Shown piece by piece: positions 24,034-33,265 of a stretch of 64,000 nt of DNA. Each line of letters opens with the position of its first letter. Positions within the stretch are counted from its first letter, which is position 1. The stretch lies in the NCBI GenBank assembly GCA_022826705.1, contig JAJDUJ010000030.1, forward strand, positions 124,001 to 188,000, in the 5' to 3' direction. A program made the translations under genes and the position numbers. A model generated the notes under the pieces. The model worked only from the letters and a program-made list of their open reading frames with translations. It had not been told where the DNA came from and searched no databases. Source of the stretch: Acidimicrobiia bacterium. GTDB taxonomy: Bacteria; Actinomycetota; Acidimicrobiia; Acidimicrobiales; Bin134.

Positions 24034-25080
24034 TCAGCCGCGGTCGAAAGCTACCGCAGGCGGACCGATGTAGGAGGGGGCGACCCGGTCGCCGGGGGAG
24101 AAGCTCTGCGTGCCGCTGACTCGTACATGGAGACGGACTCCGTCGGGGTTGGCCACGGTAACCACGGCATCAGCACCCTGGAACTCGAAGTTCTCCACGG
24201 TGTGGGCGGCAACCTCGCCCTCGGCCGCGCTCAAGTCCACGTCCTCGGGCCGTACCGCCACTTCAACCGGGCCCTGACGAGGTTCGAGGAGGGGAACAGG
24301 CCCGAAATCGGTCTCGGCTGTGGAGCCCGCAGCCTCCGCGGGGTACATCGACACCGCGCCCACGAACGCCGCCACCCAGGGTGTGGCCGGGTGATGGTAG
24401 ACCTCAGAGGGCGATCCGGTCTGCACAATGCGGCCCGCGTCCATCACCGCCACCCGATCGCCCAGCACCAACGCCTCTTCTCGGTCGTGGGTCACGAACA
24501 CCGCGGTCATGTCGGCATCGCGCAGGAGCTCGCGCACCTCGGAGCGAACCTCGCGCCGCAGAGCGGCGTCCAAATTGGAGAAGGGTTCGTCCAGTAAGAG
24601 CACTTTGGGCTTGGGGGCGATGGCCCGGGCCAGTGCCACCCGTTGCTGCTGGCCGCCCGAGAGGGTGTCGGGGGTGCGTTCCTGCATTCCCGGCAAGTTC
24701 ACCAACTCCAGCGTTTTGGCCACCTCTGCGATTCGCTGACGTCGGGGAACCCCGTAGCCCACGTTTCCGGCCACATCTAGGTGGGGGAACAGCGCCCAGT
24801 CTTGGAACACCATGCCCACCTGGCGGTCCTCAGGCCGGATCCAGGAGCGGTGGCCGTCCACAGGGTTCCCGTCCAACACCACCTTGCCCTTGTCGGCTTG
24901 CTCCAAGCCGGCAATGAGCCGCAGCAAGGTGGTCTTTCCGCATCCGCTCGGCCCCAGTAGAGACAGCATCTCCCCGGCATGCAGCGTCAGATTGAAGTCG
25001 ACCAGCACCTTGGTGGCGCCGAACGACTTGTGCACGCCCTCGACGGACAGGAGCGGAGCAGCGGAATCGGCGACTGACAC
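24034..25080 (-). CDS. iron-type ABC transporter ATP-binding protein (FbpC-like, 348 aa)
   Basis: Walker A is GPSGCGKTT at residues 43-51, signature LSGGQQQR, Walker B VLLLDEPFSNLD, and a His switch in FVTHDREEA. The C-terminal TOBE-like domain (VEVAVRPEDVDLS) is typical of the FbpC/PotA/MalK group. It energises uptake through the downstream permease. The spacing suggests a two-gene operon transcribed leftward. Fe3+ is the likely substrate by subfamily, but with no binding protein here the substrate is open. Confidence 0.85.
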   Translation of the reverse strand: MSVADSAAPLLSVEGVHKSFGATKVLVDFNLTLHAGEMLSLLGPSGCGKTTLLRLIAGLEQADKGKVVLDGNPVDGHRSWIRPEDRQVGMVFQDWALFPHLDVAGNVGYGVPRRQRIAEVAKTLELVNLPGMQERTPDTLSGGQQQRVALARAIAPKPKVLLLDEPFSNLDAALRREVRSEVRELLRDADMTAVFVTHDREEALVLGDRVAVMDAGRIVQTGSPSEVYHHPATPWVAAFVGAVSMYPAEAAGSTAETDFGPVPLLEPRQGPVEVAVRPEDVDLSAAEGEVAAHTVENFEFQGADAVVTVANPDGVRLHVRVSGTQSFSPGDRVAPSYIGPPAVAFDRG

Positions 25081-25169
25081 TTGGCCGACAGGCTAACCGG
25101 CGATATCAGAAGCCGGTCACATGTGCTGGCCTGCTCGACCTCATTGCCTCTGGGTTACAGTCCCGGATT

Positions 25170-25958
25170 GTGATGGTGCCCACCGAATACGGACCGATCG
25201 AGGTGCATGTTCGCGGGCAGGGTCCGCTGGTGGTGATGCTGCCGTCGTTGGGCCGGGGGGCGGCCGATTTCGACCGCCTGGCCGCCGATGTGGCCGCCGC
25301 GGGCTACCGGGTGGCGTGCCCCGAGCCTCGGGGCCTTGGGGTCAGCGCGGCGCCCGACCGGGAGGAGACTCTGGCTACGTTGGCCGCCGATGTGGCCGCG
25401 GTGATTGCCGAGCTTGGTGACGGCCCCGCGGTGATTGTGGGGCACGCCTACGGCAACCGGATCGCTCGCATGACTGCCACCAACCACCCCGAGCTGGTGG
25501 AGAGCCTGGTGCTGTTGGCCTGCGGCGGGTTCATCCCGGTCACTGACGAGATGGCCGTGGCCATGCGGACGATCTTCGACCCCCGCAATCCGCCCGAAGT
25601 CCGACTCGATGCAGTGGCCCGGGCGTTCTTCGCGCCGGGCAACGACGCCAGCGTGTGGGCCGACGGCTGGTTCGGAAAACTGGCCCGAGCCCAAGAGCAG
25701 GCCACTGTGTCTACCCCGGTGGGCGACTGGTGGGCCGGAGGCCGCGCCTCCATGCTGGCGGTACAACCAGCCGACGACCGCCTAGCCGTTCCCGCCAACG
25801 CCGACGCCCTGGCAGAGGCCGTCGGCGACCGGGTCGAGGTAGTGGTCATCCCCAACGCCGGCCACGCCCTGCTGCCCGAACAGCCCGAAGCCGTGGCCCA
25901 GACAGTGATCGGCTGGCTCGACCGCAGGTTTGGCCGTTCCCCCGTCGAAGTGGGGTAA
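25170..25958 (+). CDS. alpha/beta hydrolase-fold protein with Ala at the nucleophile position (262 aa)
   Basis: The fold is shown by the HVRGQGPLVVMLPSLGRG opening, PEPRGLGVS, and the late NAGHALLPEQPEAV His loop. The nucleophile elbow, normally GxSxG, reads Gly91-His-Ala93-Tyr-Gly95, so the usual Ser/Asp/Cys nucleophile is absent. Either catalysis differs (as in cofactor-less dioxygenase- or lyase-like members) or the protein is non-catalytic. It starts GTG 25170. It is flanked by convergent acyl-CoA dehydrogenase and divergent ABC genes. Confidence 0.75.
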   Translation: MMVPTEYGPIEVHVRGQGPLVVMLPSLGRGAADFDRLAADVAAAGYRVACPEPRGLGVSAAPDREETLATLAADVAAVIAELGDGPAVIVGHAYGNRIARMTATNHPELVESLVLLACGGFIPVTDEMAVAMRTIFDPRNPPEVRLDAVARAFFAPGNDASVWADGWFGKLARAQEQATVSTPVGDWWAGGRASMLAVQPADDRLAVPANADALAEAVGDRVEVVVIPNAGHALLPEQPEAVAQTVIGWLDRRFGRSPVEVG

Positions 25959-25967
25959 TGGCCGAAG

Positions 25968-27167
25968 CTAGTTGCGGGGGACTTCGTTCCAGGGGATGGC
26001 TTTGTCTACCCGGGGTTCGCCGGGGAGGCCCAGGATTTGCTCGCCCAGAATGTTGCGCATGATCTCGGTGGTGCCGCCCTCGATGGAGTTGGCCCGGGAT
26101 CTCAAGAAGGCATGGCCCAATCCGTTCTCGGCACCGGTTTCCGACACCACGTCAGGACGGCGGAAGGTGTAGTCGAAGTCCACCGATCCAGCCGGGCCCT
26201 GAAGGTTCACGCACTCCTCGAAGATGGACTTGTTCAGCTCGGCGTGGATGGCCTTGGCCACCGAGCCCTCCGGTCCGGGATTGCCGGCCCGACGGTTCTG
26301 CGAGGCCCGCATGTTGGTGAGCCGCAGCGTCTCCGCTTGGCTCCACAGCTTCATCACTCGGTCCAAACGGGCCGATGTGCGCTGCTCGTCGGGCAACTCG
26401 GCCCACACCTGCACCAGTTCGGCAATACTGCCTGAGCCCCGCTTGGGGGAACCGCCGCCCCCGATCACGGTGCGCTCGTTCATCAACGTGGTGAGCGCCA
26501 CCCCCCAGCCTTCGCCCTCGCCGCCGATCCGGTCGGCATCGGGCACCTGCACGCCGGTGAGGTAGACCTCGTTGAACTCGGCCTCGCCGGTGATCTGGCG
26601 CAGCGGACGCACCTCCACTCCCTCGGCGTGCATATCCAGCGCGAAATAGGTCATGCCCTTGTGCTTGGGGGACTCGGGATTGCTGCGGGCCACCAGCATG
26701 CCCCGGTCGGCCAGGTGGGCGAGGGTGTTCCACACCTTCTGGCCGTCCACGGTCCACACCTCGCCGTCGCGCACCGCCCGGGTGGCCAGGCCGGCGAAAT
26801 CGCTGCCCGCGCCCGGCTCGGAGAACAGCTGACACCAGCGCTCCTCGCCGGTGAACATGGGCCGCAGAAAGCGGCGCTTCTGCTCGTCGGTGCCGTGGGT
26901 CACGATGGTTGGGCCGGCCAGGGTGAAGAAGAAGATGCCGGGATCGGCAGAACCGGTGCCGGCGTTGCGCAGGCGGGTCTCGATGTGGCGCTGGAAGCGG
27001 GGCGCCAAGCCGAGGCCGCCGAATCCCTCCGGGAAGTGGACCCAGGCCAGCCCGGCGTCGTACTGGTAGCCGCGGAACTCTTCCACCGACATGGTGGTCG
27101 GGTCGTGCTCGGCCAGGAGGGCATCGATGGCGTCGTCGACTTCTTGGGGGATTCCGTCAGTGCTCAC
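25968..27167 (-). CDS. acyl-CoA dehydrogenase family protein (399 aa)
   Basis: FAD-binding and substrate features of the family are visible: CQLFSEPGAGSDFAGLATRA (the EPxAGSD loop), VWNTLAHLADRGML, GGTTEIMRNILGEQIL near the C-terminus. It oxidises an acyl-CoA to the enoyl-CoA, passing electrons to ETF. The chain length is unknown. Its ATG overlaps the stop of the isomerase-like gene by 4 nt (27164-27167), so the two are translationally coupled. Confidence 0.85.
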   Translation of the reverse strand: MSTDGIPQEVDDAIDALLAEHDPTTMSVEEFRGYQYDAGLAWVHFPEGFGGLGLAPRFQRHIETRLRNAGTGSADPGIFFFTLAGPTIVTHGTDEQKRRFLRPMFTGEERWCQLFSEPGAGSDFAGLATRAVRDGEVWTVDGQKVWNTLAHLADRGMLVARSNPESPKHKGMTYFALDMHAEGVEVRPLRQITGEAEFNEVYLTGVQVPDADRIGGEGEGWGVALTTLMNERTVIGGGGSPKRGSGSIAELVQVWAELPDEQRTSARLDRVMKLWSQAETLRLTNMRASQNRRAGNPGPEGSVAKAIHAELNKSIFEECVNLQGPAGSVDFDYTFRRPDVVSETGAENGLGHAFLRSRANSIEGGTTEIMRNILGEQILGLPGEPRVDKAIPWNEVPRN

Positions 27168-27985
27168 AAGGCCAATCTAGCTTTCAAATTCTCGAAGCAG
27201 GCCATCGACTGACGGGCAGCTTCGCTGGTTTCGAGGGCATTGAGCTGGTCGGAGAACACCTCTATCGCGATAGGGGCATCCACCCCTCGCTCAGCGAAAT
27301 CGGCCAGCATTTCAGCGATATCGCCGTGGCCCTCACCGGGCATGAGGCGATGGTGGATGCATTCGTAGGCAATCTCGTCGGGCGTCGGGGTCCCAATCGG
27401 CGCAGGGCCAGTGTCGCCAACCTGGATGGCCTTGATCATGGCCGGGTGGATGGCGGGGTCCAACTGTCCCCGTTCCGGTCCCCGCCACAGGTGCCAGGTG
27501 TCGAGCAGCAGCCCAGCGTTGGGGCGACCAGCCCTTTCGACGATTTGAGCCGCTACCCGGTGGTCGTCCAGCGGCGACCAGGCGAACGGCTCTATAAGGG
27601 CCAAAATGTCGTGTTCGGCGGCCTGATCGGCGAACTCGGCCAGTGTCGCGGCGGCTTGATCCAGGTGCTCGCCCGGCTGCCAATCGGAATGCTCGAGCAC
27701 CGTGATCGACCGGGCACCCAATGCCACGGCCGCAGCCACCGCGTCCTCGGCGCCCTCTGGGGACCGCATCGTCATCACCACCCCGTCGTACTCGGCAACC
27801 CGAAGGCTCAGATCCTCCAATAGGTTCACGATGTCTGCGTCGTCCCACCCCCGCTCGTGCAGTTTGCGGTGCTCCCACCCGTAGATCGACAGTCGGGCGA
27901 ACCCGGCAGCCGACGCAGCTCGGGCCTTCTTGTCCCAGGGGATTCGGCCCAGCGTGCCCGTGCAGATATTGGGCGGATGGTCCAC
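27164..27985 (-). CDS. sugar phosphate isomerase/epimerase-like TIM-barrel protein (273 aa)
   Basis: The AP-endonuclease-2/xylose-isomerase-like TIM barrel is suggested by the strand-end residues: LIEPFAWSPLDDHRVA (metal Glu), GLLLDTWHLWRGPE (Asp and His ligands), IKAIQVGD, and MPGEGHGDIAEML with IAIEVFS at the end. Members act on sugars, inosose or hydroxypyruvate; the substrate here is unknown. It heads the two-gene unit with the acyl-CoA dehydrogenase and is divergent from the P450, so a link with a catabolic pathway is plausible. Confidence 0.75.
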   Translation of the reverse strand: MDHPPNICTGTLGRIPWDKKARAASAAGFARLSIYGWEHRKLHERGWDDADIVNLLEDLSLRVAEYDGVVMTMRSPEGAEDAVAAAVALGARSITVLEHSDWQPGEHLDQAAATLAEFADQAAEHDILALIEPFAWSPLDDHRVAAQIVERAGRPNAGLLLDTWHLWRGPERGQLDPAIHPAMIKAIQVGDTGPAPIGTPTPDEIAYECIHHRLMPGEGHGDIAEMLADFAERGVDAPIAIEVFSDQLNALETSEAARQSMACFENLKARLAL

Positions 27986-28026
27986 GGGCTGAGATTAGCG
28001 GTGGGTTGTCGAACTACCGTGCGGGC

Positions 28027-29217
28027 ATGGAGTTCGATGCCCGCGACCCGTCTCATGAAGTCGACGGAGTTCCGTTTCACACCCTGGCCCGCATACGCAC
28101 AGAAGAGCCCATTTGTCCCTCGCCGAAAGGCGGCTGGTATCTCTCCACCCGCCGCCACATCGACACTGCTCTCAAGGAAGTGGAGACTTTCGTCGCCGAT
28201 CTGGCTCCCATGGCCGGGTTGTCGGGGACCGAGGTGGTGCCAGCCGAAGAGCTGTTTCTGAGCGAGATCCCTGAGCCCCGTCACGGCCGCATCCGGCGGC
28301 TGTACAACTCCAACTTCGCCCCCCACCGGCTGCGCAACACCGAGGAGTTCGTCACTCGAACCTGCCACCGGCTGCTCGACCCGATGCTGGCCGCGGGCGA
28401 GGGCGATCTGCACGCGGGCTACGCCATGCCAATTCCCAGTGCCACGCTGGCCGACCTCATGGGGCTTCCCCCCGAGGCAGGGGACAAGTTCATGGGCTGG
28501 TCGTTCGACGGAACGCTCATGCAGCGACCGGGCACGCCGGGGATCAAGCCAACAGGGCCAGCGATTCTCGACTACTTCAGAGACGCGCTGGCTGGGCGCC
28601 GGGCCTCGGCCGCCGCCGGGGAGGAGCAGCCCCACGACGTGATCATCGGGCTGATGAACGCCGAGATCGACGGGGTGCCGCTCAGCGACACCGAGATCGT
28701 CACCCAACTCCAGTTCATGGTGATGGCCGGGGTCCACACCACTCGAGCGCTGCTGGTACACCTGGCCCACCGGCTGCTGCGGGACCGGGAGCTCTTCGAA
28801 CGGGTATCGGCCGACCGAAACCTGGTGAGCCTGCTGGTGGAGGAATCGCTGCGCCATGACGCGCCGGTGCAAGCCACAACCAGGCGCTGCACCCACGACG
28901 TCGCGCTCGACGGAGTAGAGATGCACGCCGGAGAATGGGTAGAAGTGGGCATAGGCTCGGCTAACCGGGACGAGACGGTGTACGACGACCCCGACGTATT
29001 CCGATTGGACCGAGACGACCCCCGCGACCACCTCGGATTCGGCGGCGGCCCCCACATCTGTCCCGGTGCCACCCTCGCCCGTATCGAGGCCTCCTGCGCG
29101 GTCAACGTGCTGTGCGACCGGGTGGCGGAGATGTCAGTGATTGCGGGGGCGACCTATCCGCCGCTGCCTGGCGGCATGTCGCATTTGCCCATCCCGGCCA
29201 AGCTGACGGCTAAGTAG
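28027..29217 (+). CDS. cytochrome P450 (396 aa) with His in the acid-alcohol motif
   Basis: The start ATG 28027 gives a soluble bacterial-length P450. The heme loop FGGGPHICPG places the thiolate at Cys345. The K-helix ExxR is Glu273-Ser-Leu-Arg276. The I-helix oxygen-activation motif, usually AGx(D/E)TT, reads Ala234-Gly-Val-His237-Thr-Thr, so the acidic residue is replaced. Redox partners are not adjacent. It overlaps the convergent LLM gene by 8 bp. The substrate is unknown; CYP family cannot be assigned by eye. Confidence 0.88.
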   Translation: MEFDARDPSHEVDGVPFHTLARIRTEEPICPSPKGGWYLSTRRHIDTALKEVETFVADLAPMAGLSGTEVVPAEELFLSEIPEPRHGRIRRLYNSNFAPHRLRNTEEFVTRTCHRLLDPMLAAGEGDLHAGYAMPIPSATLADLMGLPPEAGDKFMGWSFDGTLMQRPGTPGIKPTGPAILDYFRDALAGRRASAAAGEEQPHDVIIGLMNAEIDGVPLSDTEIVTQLQFMVMAGVHTTRALLVHLAHRLLRDRELFERVSADRNLVSLLVEESLRHDAPVQATTRRCTHDVALDGVEMHAGEWVEVGIGSANRDETVYDDPDVFRLDRDDPRDHLGFGGGPHICPGATLARIEASCAVNVLCDRVAEMSVIAGATYPPLPGGMSHLPIPAKLTAK

Positions 29218-30271
29218 TCCGAGGTTTCGCCTCGGCGAGTTCGGCGATATAGGCCAGCTCCTCGTCGGTGTCGGCCCTGATGGTGAGGCCGGTGGCCTTG
29301 GTGTCGCACCAGCGGGAGAAGCGCTCCTTGATGCGCTGGCGGGAGCCGATCAGCGCTCCGTCGTCGATGTACTCGTCGGGCACCGCGGCCACCGCCTCGT
29401 CCCGGCGCCCGGCCATGAACAGCTCCTGGATGCGCTCGGCGGCCTCGCCGAATCCCCGCCGCACCATGGCGTCGCGGTGGAAGTTGTACTCCCGGGTGCC
29501 GTAGCCCCCCACCAGAAAGGCGAACTGGGGCTTGGCCTCGTCGATGGCCCCCTGCACGTCGTCGGTGATCGACACCCGGGACCCGGCCTGGATCTCGATG
29601 TCGTCCCAGGTGCGCCCGGCCCGGTCGAGCCCCTTTTGGATGGCCTCGGTGTAGAGGTGGGCGCTGCCGGGGGTGTAGCCCAGCGGCAGCCACCCGTCGG
29701 CCAGCTCGGCCATCAGCGCGGTGTTGGCCGGCCCGCCGGTGGCCAAGAACACCGGGATGTCGGGGTTCATGTGCAGGATCGACTTGAGCGGCTTGCCCAC
29801 GCCCAGAGCGCCCTCGCCGCTATACGGCAAGCTGATCTGAGATCCGTCATGGGTCAGCGGCCCCTGGCGGGCGAACACCTTCTTGATGATGGACACGTAG
29901 TCGCGCAGCAGGGCATTGGGCTTGCCCCACGGCTGGCCGTACCACCCCTCCACGATCTGGGGACCCGACAGGCCCAGTCCGCAGATGGCCCGCCCCGGCC
30001 CGGCCAGCGCTTCCAGGGTGCCGAACTGCATGGCCGCGGTCACCGCCGGTCGGGCGGCCACCTGGCACACCGCGGTGCCCAGGCGGATGTGGCGGGTGTG
30101 GGCCGCGATCCAGGCCAAGGGAGTGATGGCGTCCACACCGTAGATCTCTGCCGACCACACCGAGTCGTAGCCCAGTCGCTCCGCCAGCTGGACCCTGGCC
30201 AACTGCTCTTCGGCCAGCGAGGTATTCAGCCTGGCCTGGTTCCAAATGTCCACTCCGATACCCAGCTTCAT
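29210..30271 (-). CDS. LLM-class flavin- or F420-dependent oxidoreductase (353 aa)
   Basis: The bacterial luciferase-like TIM barrel is recognised from LAERLGYDSVWSAEIYG, IRLGTAVCQVAARPAVTAAM and GRAICGLGLSGPQIVEGWYG. These actinobacterial members typically use coenzyme F420, as inferred from the family and not from a motif that proves it. It acts on an unknown small molecule. Its position back-to-back with the P450 (3' ends overlap) suggests a local oxidative pathway but not a shared transcript. Confidence 0.82.
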   Translation of the reverse strand: MKLGIGVDIWNQARLNTSLAEEQLARVQLAERLGYDSVWSAEIYGVDAITPLAWIAAHTRHIRLGTAVCQVAARPAVTAAMQFGTLEALAGPGRAICGLGLSGPQIVEGWYGQPWGKPNALLRDYVSIIKKVFARQGPLTHDGSQISLPYSGEGALGVGKPLKSILHMNPDIPVFLATGGPANTALMAELADGWLPLGYTPGSAHLYTEAIQKGLDRAGRTWDDIEIQAGSRVSITDDVQGAIDEAKPQFAFLVGGYGTREYNFHRDAMVRRGFGEAAERIQELFMAGRRDEAVAAVPDEYIDDGALIGSRQRIKERFSRWCDTKATGLTIRADTDEELAYIAELAEAKPRTT

Positions 30272-30333
30272 ATGCCCGCACTATCCCACTCCCGGTGGCA
30301 GGTAAGTGAATTGACGGTGGGTAGAATTCGGCG

Positions 30334-31545
30334 GTGCCTACCAAGTTCTTGCATGCGTTCGCTCCACCTGCGGCCGACGACTTCATCACCATCGTGCGGG
30401 CTGAGGGCTGCACGCTCTGGGATGACCAGGGAAAGCGGTATCTGGATGCCCTGGCCAGCCTGTGGTACTGCCAAGTGGGCCACGGCCGGGCCGAGATCAT
30501 CGACGCGGTGGCCGACCAGATGCGGCTGCTGGACGCCTATCAGACGTTCGCCCCGTTCACCAACGAACCCGCTGAAGAGCTGGCCTCGATGGTGGTCGAG
30601 CGGTCACCGCATCCTGATGGACGGGTGTTCTTCTGCGGCTCGGGGTCGGAGGCGGTGGACTCCGCGCTGAAGATCGCCCGAGCGGTACACCAGCTTCAGG
30701 GCGATACCGACCGCCAAGTGATCATCCGGCGCACCGACGCCTACCACGGCACCAACTTCGGGGGTACCACGGCCCAAGGGATCGCCGGCAACCGGGAGGG
30801 GTGGGGTGATCTGGTGCCCCATTTCATCGAGGTGCCCCGCGACGACATCGAGGCGGTGAGCACCACCATGGCCGCCAATGAGGGTCGGGTGGCCGCGGTC
30901 ATCACCGAGCCGCTGCAAGGGGCGGGGGGCGTGTATCCGCCGTCCGACGGCTACTTGGAGGGACTGCGGCGGCTGTGCGACCAGCACGGAGCCCTGCTGA
31001 TCCTCGACGAGGTGATATGCGGATTCGGCCGCACCGGTTCGTGGTTCGGTGCCCAGCACTACGGCGTGATGCCCGACCTGATGACGTTTGCCAAAGGTGT
31101 CACCTCCGGCTATCAGCCGGTGGGCGGTGTCATCGCCAGCCGAGCGGTATGCGATGTGCTGGAACAGCCCGGATACACACTGCGCACCGGCTACACCTAT
31201 GCCGGGCACCCCACCTGCATGGCCGCCGGGGTGGCCAACCTGGCCCTGATGGAGAAAGAGCAGCTCGTGGCTAGGGTGCCGCACCTGGCCGAAAAGCTCA
31301 CCGAGGGTCTCGCCGCCCTTCAGGCCGACGGGATCATCCAGAGCTACCGGGGGACCGGAGCGGTGTACGCCGCTGAGCTGGGCTACGACGCCGCGGCCGC
31401 CCGGATGCGGCTGCTGGAGGCCGGGGTTGTGCTGCGGCCGGTGGGCACCGGGCTGGCCATCTGTCCGCCCTTGGTGATCACCGACCACGAGATCGGCATC
31501 CTGTTCGACACCATGGCCGACGTGTTGTCCAACGGACAGGCCTAG
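30334..31545 (+). CDS. class III PLP-dependent aminotransferase (403 aa)
   Basis: The GTG start 30334 gives a full-length omega-aminotransferase-type enzyme. Signatures: FFCGSGSEAVDSALKIAR, AYHGTNFGGT, LLILDEVICGFGRTGSWFG (Asp binding the pyridine N), and MTFAKGVTSGYQPVGG with the Schiff-base Lys in AKG. It transfers amino groups between an amine or beta-amino acid and pyruvate or an oxoacid. The substrate is unknown. It is divergent from the LLM gene. Confidence 0.87.
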   Translation: MPTKFLHAFAPPAADDFITIVRAEGCTLWDDQGKRYLDALASLWYCQVGHGRAEIIDAVADQMRLLDAYQTFAPFTNEPAEELASMVVERSPHPDGRVFFCGSGSEAVDSALKIARAVHQLQGDTDRQVIIRRTDAYHGTNFGGTTAQGIAGNREGWGDLVPHFIEVPRDDIEAVSTTMAANEGRVAAVITEPLQGAGGVYPPSDGYLEGLRRLCDQHGALLILDEVICGFGRTGSWFGAQHYGVMPDLMTFAKGVTSGYQPVGGVIASRAVCDVLEQPGYTLRTGYTYAGHPTCMAAGVANLALMEKEQLVARVPHLAEKLTEGLAALQADGIIQSYRGTGAVYAAELGYDAAAARMRLLEAGVVLRPVGTGLAICPPLVITDHEIGILFDTMADVLSNGQA

Positions 31546-31555
31546 GCTGGCTGGC

Positions 31556-32350
31556 TCAACCGATCACCTGACCGGCGTCCACCCTGATCTCCTGGCCGGT
31601 CACCCCTCGACCCCGCTCGGAGGCCAGAAACAGCACGGCCTCAGCGATGTCTTCGGGGTCGACGTGGCGATTGAGGGCCGCGGCTCGGGCCGCCCGGTCG
31701 GAAACCTGTTGGGCGGTCTTGCCGGTTTGCTCGGCGATGTTGCCCCACAGCCGGTCGAGGTTGTCGCCGGTGATGTAGCCCGGAGTCACGATGTTCACCC
31801 GGATGTTGTGGGGCCCCAGCTCCCGGGCCATCACCATGGATGCGGTGTGCATGGCCGATTTGGTGGAGGTGTAGATGGCCATCTTCTCGGGCACCGAGTG
31901 GGTGCTGAGCGTGCTGATCTGCACGATCGAACCGCCGCCGGTGGCCTCCATGTGCTCCGCGGCCCGGCGGCTCACCTCCAAGGTTCCGAGCACATTGATC
32001 TCGAAGGAATGCCGGTATTCGTCCCAGTCGATGTCGGCCACGGAAGAGCGGGCACCACCGGCGGTGGCCACGTTCACCACCGCATCCACCCGGCCCAACT
32101 CCTCGGCTACGGTGTCGGCCAGCGCCGCGGCCGATGCGAGGTCGGAAATGTCAGTGGGCACAGCGATCACCCGCCGCCCGGTGGCGTCGGCAATCTCAGC
32201 GGCCAGCGCCTGAAGTGGTTCCACACGGCGGGCCGCAAGAGCGATGTCGGCCCCGTCGGCAGCCATGGCCAGCGCACACGACCGTCCCAACCCCGGCCCC
32301 GCTCCGGTGATGATGGCCACCTTGCCGGCCATTGACCTGTCTTTGCTCAC
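31556..32350 (-). CDS. SDR-family oxidoreductase (264 aa)
   Basis: Classical short-chain dehydrogenase: nucleotide motif ITGAGPGLGRS, NVATAGG in place of NNAG, and catalytic YTSTK (Tyr-x-x-x-Lys) after the Ser in QISTLSTHS. The C-terminal GQEIRVDAGQVIG is usual. The start GTG 32350 has GAAGGA upstream; ATG 32332 is an alternative. It lies in a leftward series with another SDR and a zinc ADH, suggesting oxidation of an alcohol or hydroxyacyl intermediate. Confidence 0.85.
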   Translation of the reverse strand: MSKDRSMAGKVAIITGAGPGLGRSCALAMAADGADIALAARRVEPLQALAAEIADATGRRVIAVPTDISDLASAAALADTVAEELGRVDAVVNVATAGGARSSVADIDWDEYRHSFEINVLGTLEVSRRAAEHMEATGGGSIVQISTLSTHSVPEKMAIYTSTKSAMHTASMVMARELGPHNIRVNIVTPGYITGDNLDRLWGNIAEQTGKTAQQVSDRAARAAALNRHVDPEDIAEAVLFLASERGRGVTGQEIRVDAGQVIG

Positions 32351-32359
32351 AACGGTCCT

Positions 32360-32419
32360 TCGGTCCGACGCCTGCGGTTTGGCTTGCTGATCACGGTGTC
32401 TCGGTCCGACGCCTGCGGT
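32360..32419. repeat. exact 19-bp direct repeat between the two SDR genes
   Basis: TCGGTCCGACGCCTGCGGT occurs at 32360-32378 and again at 32401-32419, 41 bp apart, in the 76-bp gap between the SDR genes. It is non-coding. It may be a short replication-slippage duplication or a regulatory repeat; nothing else distinguishes it. Confidence 0.7.
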
Positions 32420-32426
32420 GTCGGCG

Positions 32427-33224
32427 TTACGGAGTCTCGGGCATGTCGGGGGCCCAGTTGGCGCCGTTTATGTGGCTGCCGCCGTCCACGTACAGCGTGT
32501 TGCCGGTGACGTATTGGGCATCCTCCGACGACAAGAACAAGGCCACCGGGGCGATGTCGCCCTCGGGGTCGCCCATGCGGCCCATGGGGTTGGCCGCCTC
32601 GGCGTTGCGGATGAGATCGGGCATCATCTGCTCTACCCGGCGGGCCGACGCGGTCTTGGCGCCCGGGCAGATCACGTTCACCACGATGCCGTACGGAGCC
32701 CACTCTCGAGCGGCGGTGCGGCTCAATGTCCGTAACGCCTCCTTGGCGCAGTTGTACTCCAGCGTGCCCATGTGGGCATTCACCCCGTTGAGTGAGCACA
32801 GGTTCACGATCCGGCCGTACTGCTGATCCCGCATGACCCGGAAGGCGGCCTGCATGGCCCACAGCGGGCCGTACAGCCCCACGTGCATGGCGTCGTTCAT
32901 GAGCTGGTCGGTCTTGACCTCCACCCGGCACAGCTCCCCTCCGCCCCAGGCGTTGTTGATGAGCACGTCCAGACGGCCCCACTGGTCGACCGCAGCGTCC
33001 ACCATGGCCAGCACCTCGTCCTTGTCGGCCACGTCCACCCGCATCGGACGGGCGTCGGCGCCGAACTCGTCGCGCAGTTCACCGGCCACCCGCTCAGCGG
33101 CCGCGTTGTCGATGTCGGTGACCAACAGCTTGGCCCCCTCGGCCGCGAACCGCCGGCAGATCCCGTGGCCGATGCCGTCGCCTCCGCCGGTGACCACCGC
33201 CACCCGGTCGTCAAGTTGTCCCAT
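32427..33224 (-). CDS. SDR-family oxidoreductase (265 aa)
   Basis: A classical SDR with VTGGGDGIGHGICRRFAAEG, NNAWGG, and the active-site Ser-Leu-Asn segment followed by YNCAK. It ends in a GNTLYVDGGSHIN motif, which is typical. GGAG lies 6 nt before the ATG. It is about 30% or less similar by eye to the SDR downstream, so the pair is not a recent duplication. It probably acts with the zinc ADH upstream in the same leftward unit. Confidence 0.86.
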   Translation of the reverse strand: MGQLDDRVAVVTGGGDGIGHGICRRFAAEGAKLLVTDIDNAAAERVAGELRDEFGADARPMRVDVADKDEVLAMVDAAVDQWGRLDVLINNAWGGGELCRVEVKTDQLMNDAMHVGLYGPLWAMQAAFRVMRDQQYGRIVNLCSLNGVNAHMGTLEYNCAKEALRTLSRTAAREWAPYGIVVNVICPGAKTASARRVEQMMPDLIRNAEAANPMGRMGDPEGDIAPVALFLSSEDAQYVTGNTLYVDGGSHINGANWAPDMPETP

Positions 33225-33265
33225 TGTGGTGCTCCTTTTCGATGTTGCAGCAGGGGAGGGGTTGC

